Shown one piece after another: positions 17,639 to 25,649 of a stretch of 64,000 bases of DNA. Every line of letters begins with the position of its first letter. Position 1 is the first letter of the stretch. Location of the stretch: assembly GCF_903652925.1 (NCBI RefSeq), contig NZ_CAHLAR010000009.1, positions 62,001-126,000 on the forward strand. Reading direction: 5' to 3'. A model generated the notes under the pieces. That model ran no database searches. It saw nothing but the letters and a program-made list of their open reading frames with translations, and was not told where the DNA came from. Source of the DNA: Achromobacter anxifer (lineage in GTDB: Bacteria > Pseudomonadota > Gammaproteobacteria > Burkholderiales > Burkholderiaceae_B). A program made the position numbers and the translations under genes.

Positions 17639-18880
17639 CTATCCTTGGGTATGGGTGCGCAGCAGCCGGTACGGGTCCTGCAGCAGTTCGATGACGTGAT
17701 TGAGGAATTTCAGCGCGCCGGCGCCATCATGCAGCCGGTGGTCCGCCGCCAGCACCAGGCCCATCTCGCGCCGCAACGCCGGCGCGCCTTGCGCGTCGGG
17801 CCGGAATACCTCGCGGATGCTGCCCACGCCCAGGATCGCCGACTGCGGCGGATTGATGATGGGCGTCATGTACGTGACGTTGAACATGCCCGCGTTGGAA
17901 ATCGAGATGGCGCCGCCGCTCATGTCGTCGCGGGTGGCATTGCCCGTGCGCGCGCGCTCCAGCAAGGCGTCGGAGCGCCGGGCGATGCCGTCCAGCGCCA
18001 CGCCCGCCAGGCCGTGCAGCACCGGCGCCATCAGGCCGCGCTCGGTGGTGACCGCCACGCCGACGTCGATGTCCTGGAACTGCACGATATGGTCGTCGTT
18101 CCAGATGCGGTTCTGTTGCGGCAGCGCCTCCAGCGCCCGCGCCACGGCCGCGATGACGAAGTGGTTCAGCGTCAGCCTGGGCGCGTCGGGCTGGCCGTTC
18201 AGCCGGCTGCGCAGCGCGAGCAGCTCGCTGACTTCGGCCTCCGCCGCCAGATAGAAATGGGGGACCTGCTTGGCCTGCGTCATGCGCCGCGCCATGGTCT
18301 GCACCAATCCGCTCGCGGCGATGCGTTGCGCGTCCTCCGCGGCGGGCGCCGCCGGAGCCGTCGCCGCAACGGCAGCCCGGGTTGGCGCCGCACGCGCCGA
18401 TGCCTGCGCCTGGCGCACATCCGCCGCCTTGATGCGCCCGCCCGGCCCCGTGCCGCCTACGCCAGCCAGATCCACGTCCAGTTCGCGAGCCAGACGCCGT
18501 GCCAGCGGCGTGGCCACAATGCGGCCTGTCGCCGCGGACGCGGACTCCGGTTCGGCGGACGTCTTCGCCTCCGCCTCTGGGGCTGGATCCGCCTCGCCGG
18601 CGGCAAGCGCCTGGGGTTCCAGCCCGCCCTGCTGGCCCGGCCCCGTCCAGCGCGCAACCACGGCGCCGACCGGCACGGTCTCGCCCGCCGCCACCAGGAT
18701 CTCACCGATCAAGCCATCGGCCTCGGCCGCGATCTCGTTGGCGACCTTGTCCGTTTCCACCACGAACAGAGGATCGCCGGCCTTGACCTGGTCGCCCGCG
18801 ACCACGCTCCATTCGATCAGCATGCCCTCGGTCATCGTCAGGCCGAGCTTGGGCATCAGGAGGTCGTTCAGCGCGCCCAT
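17639..18880 (-). CDS. Dihydrolipoamide acyltransferase (E2 of a 2-oxoacid dehydrogenase complex)
   Basis: The E2 core enzyme, 413 residues. Residues 1-80 form one lipoyl domain with the lipoylated Lys in VETDKVANE (about residue 45). An Ala/Glu-rich linker follows (roughly 85-125), then a peripheral subunit-binding domain (VATPLARRLARELDVDLAGVGGTGPGGRIKAADV) and the catalytic acyltransferase domain, with the active-site His-Asp in DHRLHDGAGALKFLNH. It transfers the acyl group from E1 to CoA. It is separated by only three bases from the hydratase gene and lies in the same operon as E1 alpha, E1 beta and E3. The acyl specificity (acetoin, pyruvate or a branched 2-oxoacid) is not determined. 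Confidence 0.93.
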   Translation of the reverse strand: MGALNDLLMPKLGLTMTEGMLIEWSVVAGDQVKAGDPLFVVETDKVANEIAAEADGLIGEILVAAGETVPVGAVVARWTGPGQQGGLEPQALAAGEADPAPEAEAKTSAEPESASAATGRIVATPLARRLARELDVDLAGVGGTGPGGRIKAADVRQAQASARAAPTRAAVAATAPAAPAAEDAQRIAASGLVQTMARRMTQAKQVPHFYLAAEAEVSELLALRSRLNGQPDAPRLTLNHFVIAAVARALEALPQQNRIWNDDHIVQFQDIDVGVAVTTERGLMAPVLHGLAGVALDGIARRSDALLERARTGNATRDDMSGGAISISNAGMFNVTYMTPIINPPQSAILGVGSIREVFRPDAQGAPALRREMGLVLAADHRLHDGAGALKFLNHVIELLQDPYRLLRTHTQG

Positions 18881-18883
18881 GGG

Positions 18884-19672
18884 CTATTGCCCCGCGAAGC
18901 GCGCTTCGCGCTTTTCCAGGAACGCGCCTATGCCTTCGTGGGCATCGCGCGTGTCCAGCACCAGGCCTATCATGGCCTGTTCATGCGCCAGCGCATTGGC
19001 CAGCGGCATGTCGGCCCCGTCGCGCAGCGTGCGCTTGAGCAACTTGAGCACCAGGGGCGATTTGCCGGCGATCTGTTCCGCCAGGGCCAGCGTCTGCGCC
19101 ATGAGTTCCTCTTTCGGCACCGCGCGGTTGGCCAGGCCCATGCGCACCGCGTCGGCGGCGGCGATGCGTCCACCCGTGAACATCAGTTCCTTGGCCAGGC
19201 AGGGCGCAACCTGCCGGATGATGCGCTGCGTGCCGCCCGCGCCGGGAAACAGGCCCAGATTGATTTCCGTCAGCGCGATCATGGCGCTGTCGGCCAGGAT
19301 GCGCAGGTCCATGGCCAACAGCAGTTCAGTGCCGCCGCCCAGCGCCCAGCCGTTGACGGCGGCGATCGTCGGCTTGTCGCTGACTTCTATCCGGCGGAAT
19401 ACGCGGTGGATGTCCTCGGCGAACTCCTGGTAGTGCGCCAGCCCCTGGCGCGAATTCAGGTCGGCCAGGTCGCCGCCCGCCACGAAGGACTTGTCGCCGG
19501 CGCCGGTGATGACGATGACCCGGCAGTCGTCGCTGGCTTCCAGCGCGGCGAACGCGCGCTCCAGTTCGATCAGCGTCGGGATGTCCAGCGCGTTATGCAC
19601 CTTGGGACGGTTGATCGTGATGATGCCGACGCGGTTGCGGACTTCGGTAAGAATGCTGGCTGCTTCGTTCAT
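18884..19672 (-). CDS. Enoyl-CoA hydratase/isomerase family protein
   Basis: A crotonase of 262 residues from the ATG at 19672 (MNEAAS); the frame is open upstream but that extension overlaps the E1 beta gene. Seen: oxyanion-hole segments SFVAGGDLADL and GWALGGGTELLLAMD, and LTEINLGLFPGAGGTQRI. Both Glu residues that catalyse hydration in classical enoyl-CoA hydratase have counterparts here (TEL and TEI), so true hydratase activity is likely. It sits between E1 beta and E2 and would act after the acyl-CoA dehydrogenase of the operon. Confidence 0.93.
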   Translation of the reverse strand: MNEAASILTEVRNRVGIITINRPKVHNALDIPTLIELERAFAALEASDDCRVIVITGAGDKSFVAGGDLADLNSRQGLAHYQEFAEDIHRVFRRIEVSDKPTIAAVNGWALGGGTELLLAMDLRILADSAMIALTEINLGLFPGAGGTQRIIRQVAPCLAKELMFTGGRIAAADAVRMGLANRAVPKEELMAQTLALAEQIAGKSPLVLKLLKRTLRDGADMPLANALAHEQAMIGLVLDTRDAHEGIGAFLEKREARFAGQ

Positions 19673-19686
19673 GTCGTCTCCTGGAG

Positions 19687-20661
19687 TCAGGCGCAGAGCT
19701 TGCGCGCGGCCGCAATGACATCGGCCTCTTGCGGCTGGTACTGTTCTTCTAGCGAGGGGGCAAACGGCACCGGCACGAAGGGCGCCGCAACGCGGGCGAT
19801 GGGCGCGTCCAGCTCGTCGAAACCGATGTCCGCCATGCGCGCGGCAATCTCGGCCCCCACGCCGAACGCCTCGACGGCTTCGTGCACGATGAGCAGGCGG
19901 TGAGTGCGCTTGAGCGAGGCCAGCACCGCCTGTTCGTCCCAGGGTTGAATGCTGCGCAGATCCAGCACTTCCGCCTCGATGCCGTCGGCGGCCAGCGCCT
20001 GAGCGGCCCGCAGCGCCTTGTGCACGGTCGCGCCATAGCTGACCACGGTCAGATCCCGGCCCGCGCGCGCCGTACGCGCCTGGCCCAGGGGGATGGCTGC
20101 TGCGTCGTCGGCCACTTCGCCCTTGAGCGCGTACAGGGCCTTGTTTTCCACGAAGACCACCGGGTCCGGGTCGCGGATCGCCGATTTGAGCAGGCCGTAG
20201 GCGTCGGCGGGATTGCTGGGGCAGACCACCTTCAAGCCCGGCACGTGGGCGAACCACGCTTCCAGGCACTGGGAGTGCTGCGGGCCCGCGCTGATGCCGC
20301 CGCCATGCGGCGTGCGCACCACCATGGGCACGCTGGCCTGCCCGCCGAACATGTAGCGGGCCTTCGCGGCCTGGTTCACCAGCGCGTCCATGGTCAGCGT
20401 CATGAAGTCCATGAACATGATTTCAAGCACCGGCCGCAACCCGGACAAGGCCGCCCCCACGGCGGCATTGGCCATCGTCGCCTCGGAAATCGGCGTATCG
20501 CGGATGCGGTCCGGACCGAAGCGGGCGTGCAGCCCGCGGGTCACGCCAAACGGGCCGCCGGCCTCGGCGATATCTTCGCCGAACAGGAATACCGTCGGAT
20601 CTTCCTCCATGCACTCGGCCAACGCGCGGTTGATGGCATGGGCAAAACGAAGTTCAGCCAT
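19687..20661 (-). CDS. 2-Oxoacid dehydrogenase E1 component, beta subunit
   Basis: A thiamin-diphosphate-dependent E1 beta subunit of 324 residues, standard for the AcoB/PdhB/BkdA2 group. I use the ATG at 20661 (MAELRFAHAIN), one base after the E1 alpha stop. Seen: FLFGEDIAEAGGPFGVTRGL, RIRDTPISEATMANAAVGAALSG, VVRTPHGGGISAGPQHSQ and the C-terminal DLTVVSYGATVHKALRAAQAL with EVLDLRSIQPWDEQAVLASL. It forms an alpha2beta2 heterotetramer with the upstream gene product and feeds E2. The alpha/beta split and the sequence style fit acetoin- or branched-chain-type complexes. Confidence 0.94.
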   Translation of the reverse strand: MAELRFAHAINRALAECMEEDPTVFLFGEDIAEAGGPFGVTRGLHARFGPDRIRDTPISEATMANAAVGAALSGLRPVLEIMFMDFMTLTMDALVNQAAKARYMFGGQASVPMVVRTPHGGGISAGPQHSQCLEAWFAHVPGLKVVCPSNPADAYGLLKSAIRDPDPVVFVENKALYALKGEVADDAAAIPLGQARTARAGRDLTVVSYGATVHKALRAAQALAADGIEAEVLDLRSIQPWDEQAVLASLKRTHRLLIVHEAVEAFGVGAEIAARMADIGFDELDAPIARVAAPFVPVPFAPSLEEQYQPQEADVIAAARKLCA

Positions 20662-20662
20662 C

Positions 20663-21637
20663 TCAGTTCGCCTCGGTAGTGGTGTAGACATCGTTGCGCG
20701 CGTCCTGCCAGACCGGCTGGCGGCCCTGCCGCGCGCGCTCGACCGCGCGTTCGACCTGCGCCTGGACCTCTTCGAACGCCTGTTCGCGTTGCGCCTTGGC
20801 CACCCCTTCCTTGTCCAGCACCGCTTCGAAGCGCGCGACCGGATCGTGCTCGCCCAGGCCTTCGATCTCTTCCGAAGGACGGTACTTCTGGGGGTCGCCT
20901 TCATAATGGCCGCGCCAGCGGTGCGTGATGCACTCCAGCACCCGCGGACCCGCGCCTGCACGGATGCTGGCCACGGCCGCGCGGGCAGCGTCCGCGACCT
21001 GCAGCACGTCGTTGCCGTCGATTTTTTCGTGGGGGATGGAGAAGGCCGCCGACAGCTTGTCCAGCGGCGCCACGAATTGTTTGTGGGTGGGGGAGAATTC
21101 CGCCCAGCCGTTGTTCTCGCACAGGAACAGCAGCGGCAGGCGCCACAGCGCGGCCAGGTTCAGGCTTTCGTGCAGCACGCCTTCGGCCATGGCGCCATCG
21201 CCAAAGAACGCGACCGCCACGCGGTCCTTCTTGCCGACCTGATGGGCCAGCGCGCTGCCCAGCGCTATCGGTATGCTCGCGCCCACGATGGCATTGGCGC
21301 CCAGCATGCCGATCGACAGATTGGCCACGTGCATGGAACCGCCGCGCCCCTTGCAGATGCCTTCCTCGCGCGCCATCAGTTCCAGGAAGAAGTCCTCGAT
21401 GTCGATGCCCTTGGCCAATGCATGGCCGTGGCCGCGGTGCGTCGAGGCGACCGTGTCGTCCGGACGCAGCACCATGCCCATCGCGGCCGCCACGGCCTCC
21501 TGGCCGATGCTCAGGTGTATGAAACCGGGCACTTCTCCGTCGGCGAACAGGCGTCCCAGCCTGAGCTCCGCCAGTCGGATGCGCAACATGCGCCGGTACG
21601 CGTCCAGCAACTGCTCTTTGTTGGCGCTAGCCACCAT
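20663..21637 (-). CDS. 2-Oxoacid dehydrogenase E1 component, alpha subunit
   Basis: The thiamin-diphosphate-binding E1 alpha subunit, 324 residues, and the first gene of the long - strand operon. Seen: GFIHLSIGQEAVAAAMG, STHRGHGHALAKG, the GRGGSMH segment, and the TPP/Mg motif GDGAMAEGVLHESLNLA ending in LFLCENN. The STHRGHGH segment is most like acetoin dehydrogenase AcoA, but no acetoin-specific neighbour is present, so I leave the substrate open. A GAGGAGG site is only two bases from the ATG at 21637, so the following GTG at 21634 may be the real start. The promoter with the TetR-type palindrome lies immediately upstream. Confidence 0.93.
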   Translation of the reverse strand: MVASANKEQLLDAYRRMLRIRLAELRLGRLFADGEVPGFIHLSIGQEAVAAAMGMVLRPDDTVASTHRGHGHALAKGIDIEDFFLELMAREEGICKGRGGSMHVANLSIGMLGANAIVGASIPIALGSALAHQVGKKDRVAVAFFGDGAMAEGVLHESLNLAALWRLPLLFLCENNGWAEFSPTHKQFVAPLDKLSAAFSIPHEKIDGNDVLQVADAARAAVASIRAGAGPRVLECITHRWRGHYEGDPQKYRPSEEIEGLGEHDPVARFEAVLDKEGVAKAQREQAFEEVQAQVERAVERARQGRQPVWQDARNDVYTTTEAN

Positions 21638-21863
21638 TGCCTCCTCGCAACAACCGCTTTGATTCCGCCGGCGATCTGCTCGCCGTCGAACTGTTACATA
21701 TAAGTTATCAGTCAGTTAATTTACTAACCGTACGGTTAGATGAATCATAAGCAAAGGTTTTGGCGGACGTCAATCGGGTTTTTCAGGGAGTTCTTGCCGC
21801 GCCTGAACGGGCGGCAGCCGTCCCGCCCCTCGCGTGAAGAGGCGGTGGCGCATCAGCGGAAAA
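21638..21863. promoter_or_regulatory. Promoter region of the long catabolic operon, with a perfect 16-bp palindrome
   Basis: This 226-base gap holds CTAACCGTACGGTTAG (21724-21739), a perfect palindrome typical in size and symmetry of TetR-family operators. On the - strand a TATA-like -10 (TTATAT, plus-strand 21698-21703) lies downstream, so the palindrome would cover the -35 zone and repress. The TetR gene at the end of the same operon is the obvious candidate binder. The part next to 21863 is GC-rich and contains a short hairpin (21809-21828) without a T-run. Confidence 0.7.
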
Positions 21864-22637
21864 TCAGGCCCGGCCGCCCGAGAGCGCGCGCGTGATCAGC
21901 ACGGCGCGGTCGCGCAGGTCCGCGCCCAGGCGCTCCAGGGCATCGCCCGAAACCTGCGCGCTGAAGCCGACCGCGCTGATGGCCATGGCGGGTTTGCCGA
22001 ATTCGTCGAGCACGGCGGCGGAGACGGTGCTCACGCCTTTGACGTAGTTGCCGGCATCGACCGCATAGCCCTTCTCACGCGCTTCGCGCACGCCTTCCAG
22101 GTAGTCCTGGAAAGGCGGCTTGTCGTCCCAGCGCAGATTGTCGAAACGCTGTCGCAGTTCCTTGTCGTCCAGGCCGGAATGCGCCGCCATGCACCGCCCC
22201 AGCGCCGCGATGTACATGGGCAGGCGCTGGCCCACGCTCATGTGCACGCGCACCGAACTGTCGGTGTCGGCGCGGTCCACCAGCACCACGCGTTCGTTCG
22301 AGGTGCGCTGCCAGAGCGTCGCGGTGACGCCATGGCCGCGCGCGATGTCGCGCAGATGCGGATGAACCAGCCGCACATAGGACCCCTGCTCCAGCACGCC
22401 CTTGGCCAGTTCGACCAGCCCCAGCGCGATCGAGTACGTCTTGGTGGCCTCGTCGAACGTCACCAGGCCTTCGTACACCAGCGTCTTGAGGAAGTTGTAG
22501 CAGGTGCTGGAATTGAGCTGGAGGTCGCGCGCCACCCGGGTCACGCCCACGCCCGAGGGCGCGGCGCTCAAATAGCGCAGCACGCGCAGCCCGCCCACGA
22601 GGGCGCCGACGAGTTTTTCCGGTTGTTCGGTCGTCAT
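21864..22637 (-). CDS. IclR family transcriptional regulator
   Basis: A regulator of 257 residues from the ATG at 22637 (MTTEQPEKLV); the longer open frame above it is not needed. The N-terminal winged helix-turn-helix is at about residues 8-70 (GGLRVLRYLSAAPSGVGVTRVARDLQLNSSTCYNFLKTLV in two blocks). The C-terminal effector domain includes HLRDIARGHGVTATLWQ and AISAVGFSAQVSG. It is the last gene of the - strand unit Bug receptor, CoA ligase, crotonase, and is 85 bases after the crotonase gene, with its own candidate operator in that gap. It probably controls the two divergent operons around 26641-26868. Confidence 0.93.
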   Translation of the reverse strand: MTTEQPEKLVGALVGGLRVLRYLSAAPSGVGVTRVARDLQLNSSTCYNFLKTLVYEGLVTFDEATKTYSIALGLVELAKGVLEQGSYVRLVHPHLRDIARGHGVTATLWQRTSNERVVLVDRADTDSSVRVHMSVGQRLPMYIAALGRCMAAHSGLDDKELRQRFDNLRWDDKPPFQDYLEGVREAREKGYAVDAGNYVKGVSTVSAAVLDEFGKPAMAISAVGFSAQVSGDALERLGADLRDRAVLITRALSGGRA

Positions 22638-22645
22638 TCTGAAGA

Positions 22646-22669
22646 CAGAGAATTTCTCTGGATAGAAAA
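22646..22669. promoter_or_regulatory. Candidate IclR operator upstream of the iclR-type gene
   Basis: Two overlapping symmetric elements lie just before the regulator's start: the perfect palindrome CAGAGAA-T-TTCTCTG (22646-22660), and ATTTC-N8-GAAAA (22652-22669), which matches the spacing and arms of the three boxes at 26652-26807. Position and similarity suggest autoregulation by the IclR protein. Confidence 0.6.
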
Positions 22670-22722
22670 GAGCAAAAATTGTGGCACAGAGCCCCTGCCC
22701 GCACAAACCGGCCGCGCGCGCC

Positions 22723-23499
22723 TCAATTCGCGCGCCTGGCGCGCATGTTGGCCAGATACGCCTGGATCGTTTCCCGCACGCCGGGCCGGGCGAAGTTCTC
22801 ATGCATCAAGGGCTCCAGCGCGGCGATGCGGCCGATCGCGAGATCGGGCGGTTCCAGCTGCAAACGCGCCTTGCGGGCGATGGCCAGGGCTTCCCGGCGC
22901 GCAACGTAGAACGCCACGCGGTCGGCGGCAAGTTGGTCGAAGCCGTCAGCCGCGAGCACGTCCGTCACCAGGCCCAGCTCGCGCGCGGGCTCGGCCTTCA
23001 GCAACTGGCCGCTGAGGCACAGTTGCCGGGCCCGCGCGGCGCTAACCTTGGTCTGCAGCGCGGCCTGGACCATGACGGGATACATGTTGAAGGCGATCTC
23101 GGGGCAGGCAAGCGTCAGGTCGCTGGCGCCGATAACGATATCGGTCATGGCCAGCAGGATCACGCCGGCGCCGGCCGCCTTGCCCCTGGCCACGGCCAGG
23201 ATGGGGCACGGGCAGCTCGCCATGACGCCCATCAGCTCACGCAAGCCTACGCCCTGCGCTTCCAACAACTCCGGGCTTTGGACGAATTCCTCGATGTCGC
23301 CACCGGCGCAGAACAGGCTCGGCGAGGCGCTGCGCAGCACGATCAGGCCCATGCCCGAGTCAGGCGCGCCATCAATCGCACGCCGCAAGGCGGCGAGCAT
23401 CCCGGCATTCAGCGCGTTGGCCTTGGCGGCGCGGTTCAGCGTCAGCGTGCGGATGCCGTCGGCATCCTGCACCAGCACATGGTTTGCGGCGTCCATCAT
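22723..23499 (-). CDS. Enoyl-CoA hydratase/isomerase family protein (crotonase), atypical active site
   Basis: A crotonase-fold protein of 258 residues. The start ATG at 23499 overlaps the ligase stop in ATGATG, which shows translational coupling. The oxyanion-hole segment FCAGGDIEEF and ARGKAAGAGVILLAMTDIVIG are clear. At the position where hydratases carry the first catalytic Glu (GGG.EL), this protein has V-I, while the second Glu is kept in CPEIAFNMYP. It may therefore catalyse another crotonase reaction, for example isomerisation, hydrolysis or C-C cleavage. Its partners are an ADP-forming CoA ligase and a Bug receptor. Confidence 0.88.
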   Translation of the reverse strand: MMDAANHVLVQDADGIRTLTLNRAAKANALNAGMLAALRRAIDGAPDSGMGLIVLRSASPSLFCAGGDIEEFVQSPELLEAQGVGLRELMGVMASCPCPILAVARGKAAGAGVILLAMTDIVIGASDLTLACPEIAFNMYPVMVQAALQTKVSAARARQLCLSGQLLKAEPARELGLVTDVLAADGFDQLAADRVAFYVARREALAIARKARLQLEPPDLAIGRIAALEPLMHENFARPGVRETIQAYLANMRARRAN

Positions 23500-25649
23500 T
23501 CGTACCGGCTCACCACGGCATCGAGCACCCAGGCCTGGCCGGCGCCCACCGCCAGGGGATTGATCTCGATCTCCGCCAGGTCGGACCGCGCCAGGAACGC
23601 CTGGCACAGCTCCGCGATCTGCTTCGCCAGGGCCGGCAGGTCCACCGCGCCGCGGCCGCGGAATCCTTGCAGCAGTTTGGCGCAACGCAGGCTCCCGATC
23701 ATTTCCTGGATGCCCGCCGCGTCCAATGGCAGCAGGCGGCTGGCCACGTCGGGGTCCAGTTCGACCTCCACCCCGCCGCGGCCGAGCGTCAGCGTGGGGC
23801 CGAACCGGGCGTCGCGGCGCAGCCCCAACAGCAATTCGTGGTCGAACCGCTGCATCGATTCCAGCAGGATGCCCATCGCATCGATGCCCCGGTCGCGCGC
23901 GATCTGGCGCAGCCGCTTCACGGCCGTCTGCAATTGCTCGTCATCCGCGATGCCCAGCACGACGCCGCCGATATCGCTCTTGTGCAGCACGTCGCTGGCC
24001 TGCAGCTTGGCGACGACCGGATAGGACAAGGGCGCGGGCAGACCGCCGGGCAAGTCGCCTTCCACCAGCACGCCGGCGGGAATCCCGGCAACGCCAAGTC
24101 CGCGCAACAGCGCCTTGCTGTCCCACTCCGCCAGGAACATGGTCTTGCCAGCGGACGCGGCGGCGGGCCCGCGGCCCGGCAGTGCCGGTTGCGCCAGCGC
24201 GGCGGCGCGCAGGCCGTTCAGGCGCACCGCCCCGCCCAGCGCCGCAACCGCCGGCGGAATGTCGCGGAACACCGGAATGCGCGCCTGCTGCAGCACCGCG
24301 ACCGACTCCTCCTTGGCGCCGATCCAGATCACGACGATGGGGCGATGCGTGCGCTGGCGCGCATGGGCGATCGCGTCGGTGAATGCCGTGGCAATGCTAT
24401 GCATGAGGCCGACGAACAGCACGATGGCGTCATTGCCGGGGTCGCGCGCCACGGCCTCCAGCGCGCGCGAGATGCTGGCCGTGTCCTGCACGACATTGCC
24501 GGTCAGGTCCAGCGGATTGGCGGCCTTGACGAAGGAAGGCAGCACGGGCGCCAGCGCCTCGGCCGTCTGCGGCGCGAGCGCCGGCAATTCGAGTCCCCAG
24601 CCTTCGGCCTCGTCCGCGATGAGCACGCCCGCGCCTCCCGACACGGACATGACGGCCAGTCGCCCGCCCTGCGGCACGCTGTCGAACAGGAACAGCCGCG
24701 CCACGTCCATCATCTGGCTCAGCGAATCCACGCGCAATGCGCCGTGCTGGCGCAGGCAGGCGTCATACAGCGCATCGTCGCCGGCCAGCGCCCCCGTGTG
24801 CGACGCGGCCGCCGCCGCGCCCGCCTGCGAGCGGCCGGCCTTGATGGCAATGACGGGCTTGCCCGTCTCCGCCGCGCGCCGCAAGGCCCGGCGGAACGCC
24901 TCGGAATCCCGGATGTCCTCGACATACAGGCCGATCACCCGCGTCTGCGGATCGTCGGCCAGGTACGCGATGGCCGAGGCGGCATCCATATCGCATTCAT
25001 TGCCGGTGGTGATCCATTTGCTGAATCCCAGGCCCGAGCGCAGGCAGATGTCCATCCAATAGGCGCCCAGCGCGCCGCTCTGGCTGACGAAGGCGAAACC
25101 GCCCTGCTTGATGGGCGTCGCTTCCAGCGCGGTGGTGAAGGAGGCGATCAGGCCGGTGGCGCTGTTGGCCACGCCCAGGCAATTGGGGCCCAGTATCGTG
25201 ACGCCCTGGGCGCGCGCGAGTTCGCCCAGGCGGCGCTGCAGCGCGGCGCCCTCCTCCCCGGTTTCGGAAAAACCCGAGGAAAACACCACGAAGGCCTTGA
25301 CGCCCGCGGCCGCCCCTTCGCGCACCACGTCCTCGACCAGCGCCGCCGGCGTGCCGACGATCGCCAGGTCCACCGGTTCGCCTATCGCGGCCAGCGAGGG
25401 ATAGCTCTTGAGGCCCTGCACCTGGTCGCGCGTCGGATTGACGGGGAACAGCTTGCCCACGAAGCCGCGCGACAGCATGTAGGCCAGCGGCCGGCCCGCG
25501 ATCTTGCCCGGGTCGGCCGACGCGCCCACGATGGCCACGCTGCGCGCCTCCAGCACGGCGGCCGCGCGCGCGGCCCCGTCCAGCGGCGACAGCGCGGCAC
25601 GGGCAGCGCCGCTTGCGGAATTCACTTCGTCCATCATGTCAGTTCGCAT
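23496..25649 (-). CDS. Acyl-CoA synthetase, ADP-forming (acetate-CoA ligase family)
   Basis: A 717-residue NDP-forming acyl-CoA synthetase that would make an acyl-CoA from acid, CoA and ATP, giving ADP and phosphate. Domains in order: CoA-binding Rossmann domain (SVAIVGASADPGKIAGRPL, about residues 37-160), a succinyl-CoA-ligase-like domain with ILGPNCLGVANS, a second with the phosphohistidine segment SHTGALAGDDALYDA, and a C-terminal ATP-grasp domain (YPVVAKLQASDVLHKSDIGG). Alpha- and beta-type domains are fused as in many bacterial and archaeal enzymes. Two starts are possible (25649, 25637); the first has GGCAGG five bases upstream and overlaps the receptor gene by 11 bases. The substrate is probably the acid bound by the Bug receptor. 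Confidence 0.92.
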   Translation of the reverse strand: MRTDMMDEVNSASGAARAALSPLDGAARAAAVLEARSVAIVGASADPGKIAGRPLAYMLSRGFVGKLFPVNPTRDQVQGLKSYPSLAAIGEPVDLAIVGTPAALVEDVVREGAAAGVKAFVVFSSGFSETGEEGAALQRRLGELARAQGVTILGPNCLGVANSATGLIASFTTALEATPIKQGGFAFVSQSGALGAYWMDICLRSGLGFSKWITTGNECDMDAASAIAYLADDPQTRVIGLYVEDIRDSEAFRRALRRAAETGKPVIAIKAGRSQAGAAAAASHTGALAGDDALYDACLRQHGALRVDSLSQMMDVARLFLFDSVPQGGRLAVMSVSGGAGVLIADEAEGWGLELPALAPQTAEALAPVLPSFVKAANPLDLTGNVVQDTASISRALEAVARDPGNDAIVLFVGLMHSIATAFTDAIAHARQRTHRPIVVIWIGAKEESVAVLQQARIPVFRDIPPAVAALGGAVRLNGLRAAALAQPALPGRGPAAASAGKTMFLAEWDSKALLRGLGVAGIPAGVLVEGDLPGGLPAPLSYPVVAKLQASDVLHKSDIGGVVLGIADDEQLQTAVKRLRQIARDRGIDAMGILLESMQRFDHELLLGLRRDARFGPTLTLGRGGVEVELDPDVASRLLPLDAAGIQEMIGSLRCAKLLQGFRGRGAVDLPALAKQIAELCQAFLARSDLAEIEINPLAVGAGQAWVLDAVVSRYE

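Noticed and set aside
19673-20269. N-terminal extension of the enoyl-CoA hydratase by about 199 codons
   Set aside because: It lies over the E1 beta gene in another frame. The hydratase family begins close to the ATG at 19672.
21809-21828. Hairpin GGGCGG / CCGCCC as a terminator for the IclR gene
   Set aside because: The stem is only 6 bp with an 8-base loop, and no T-run follows on the - strand.
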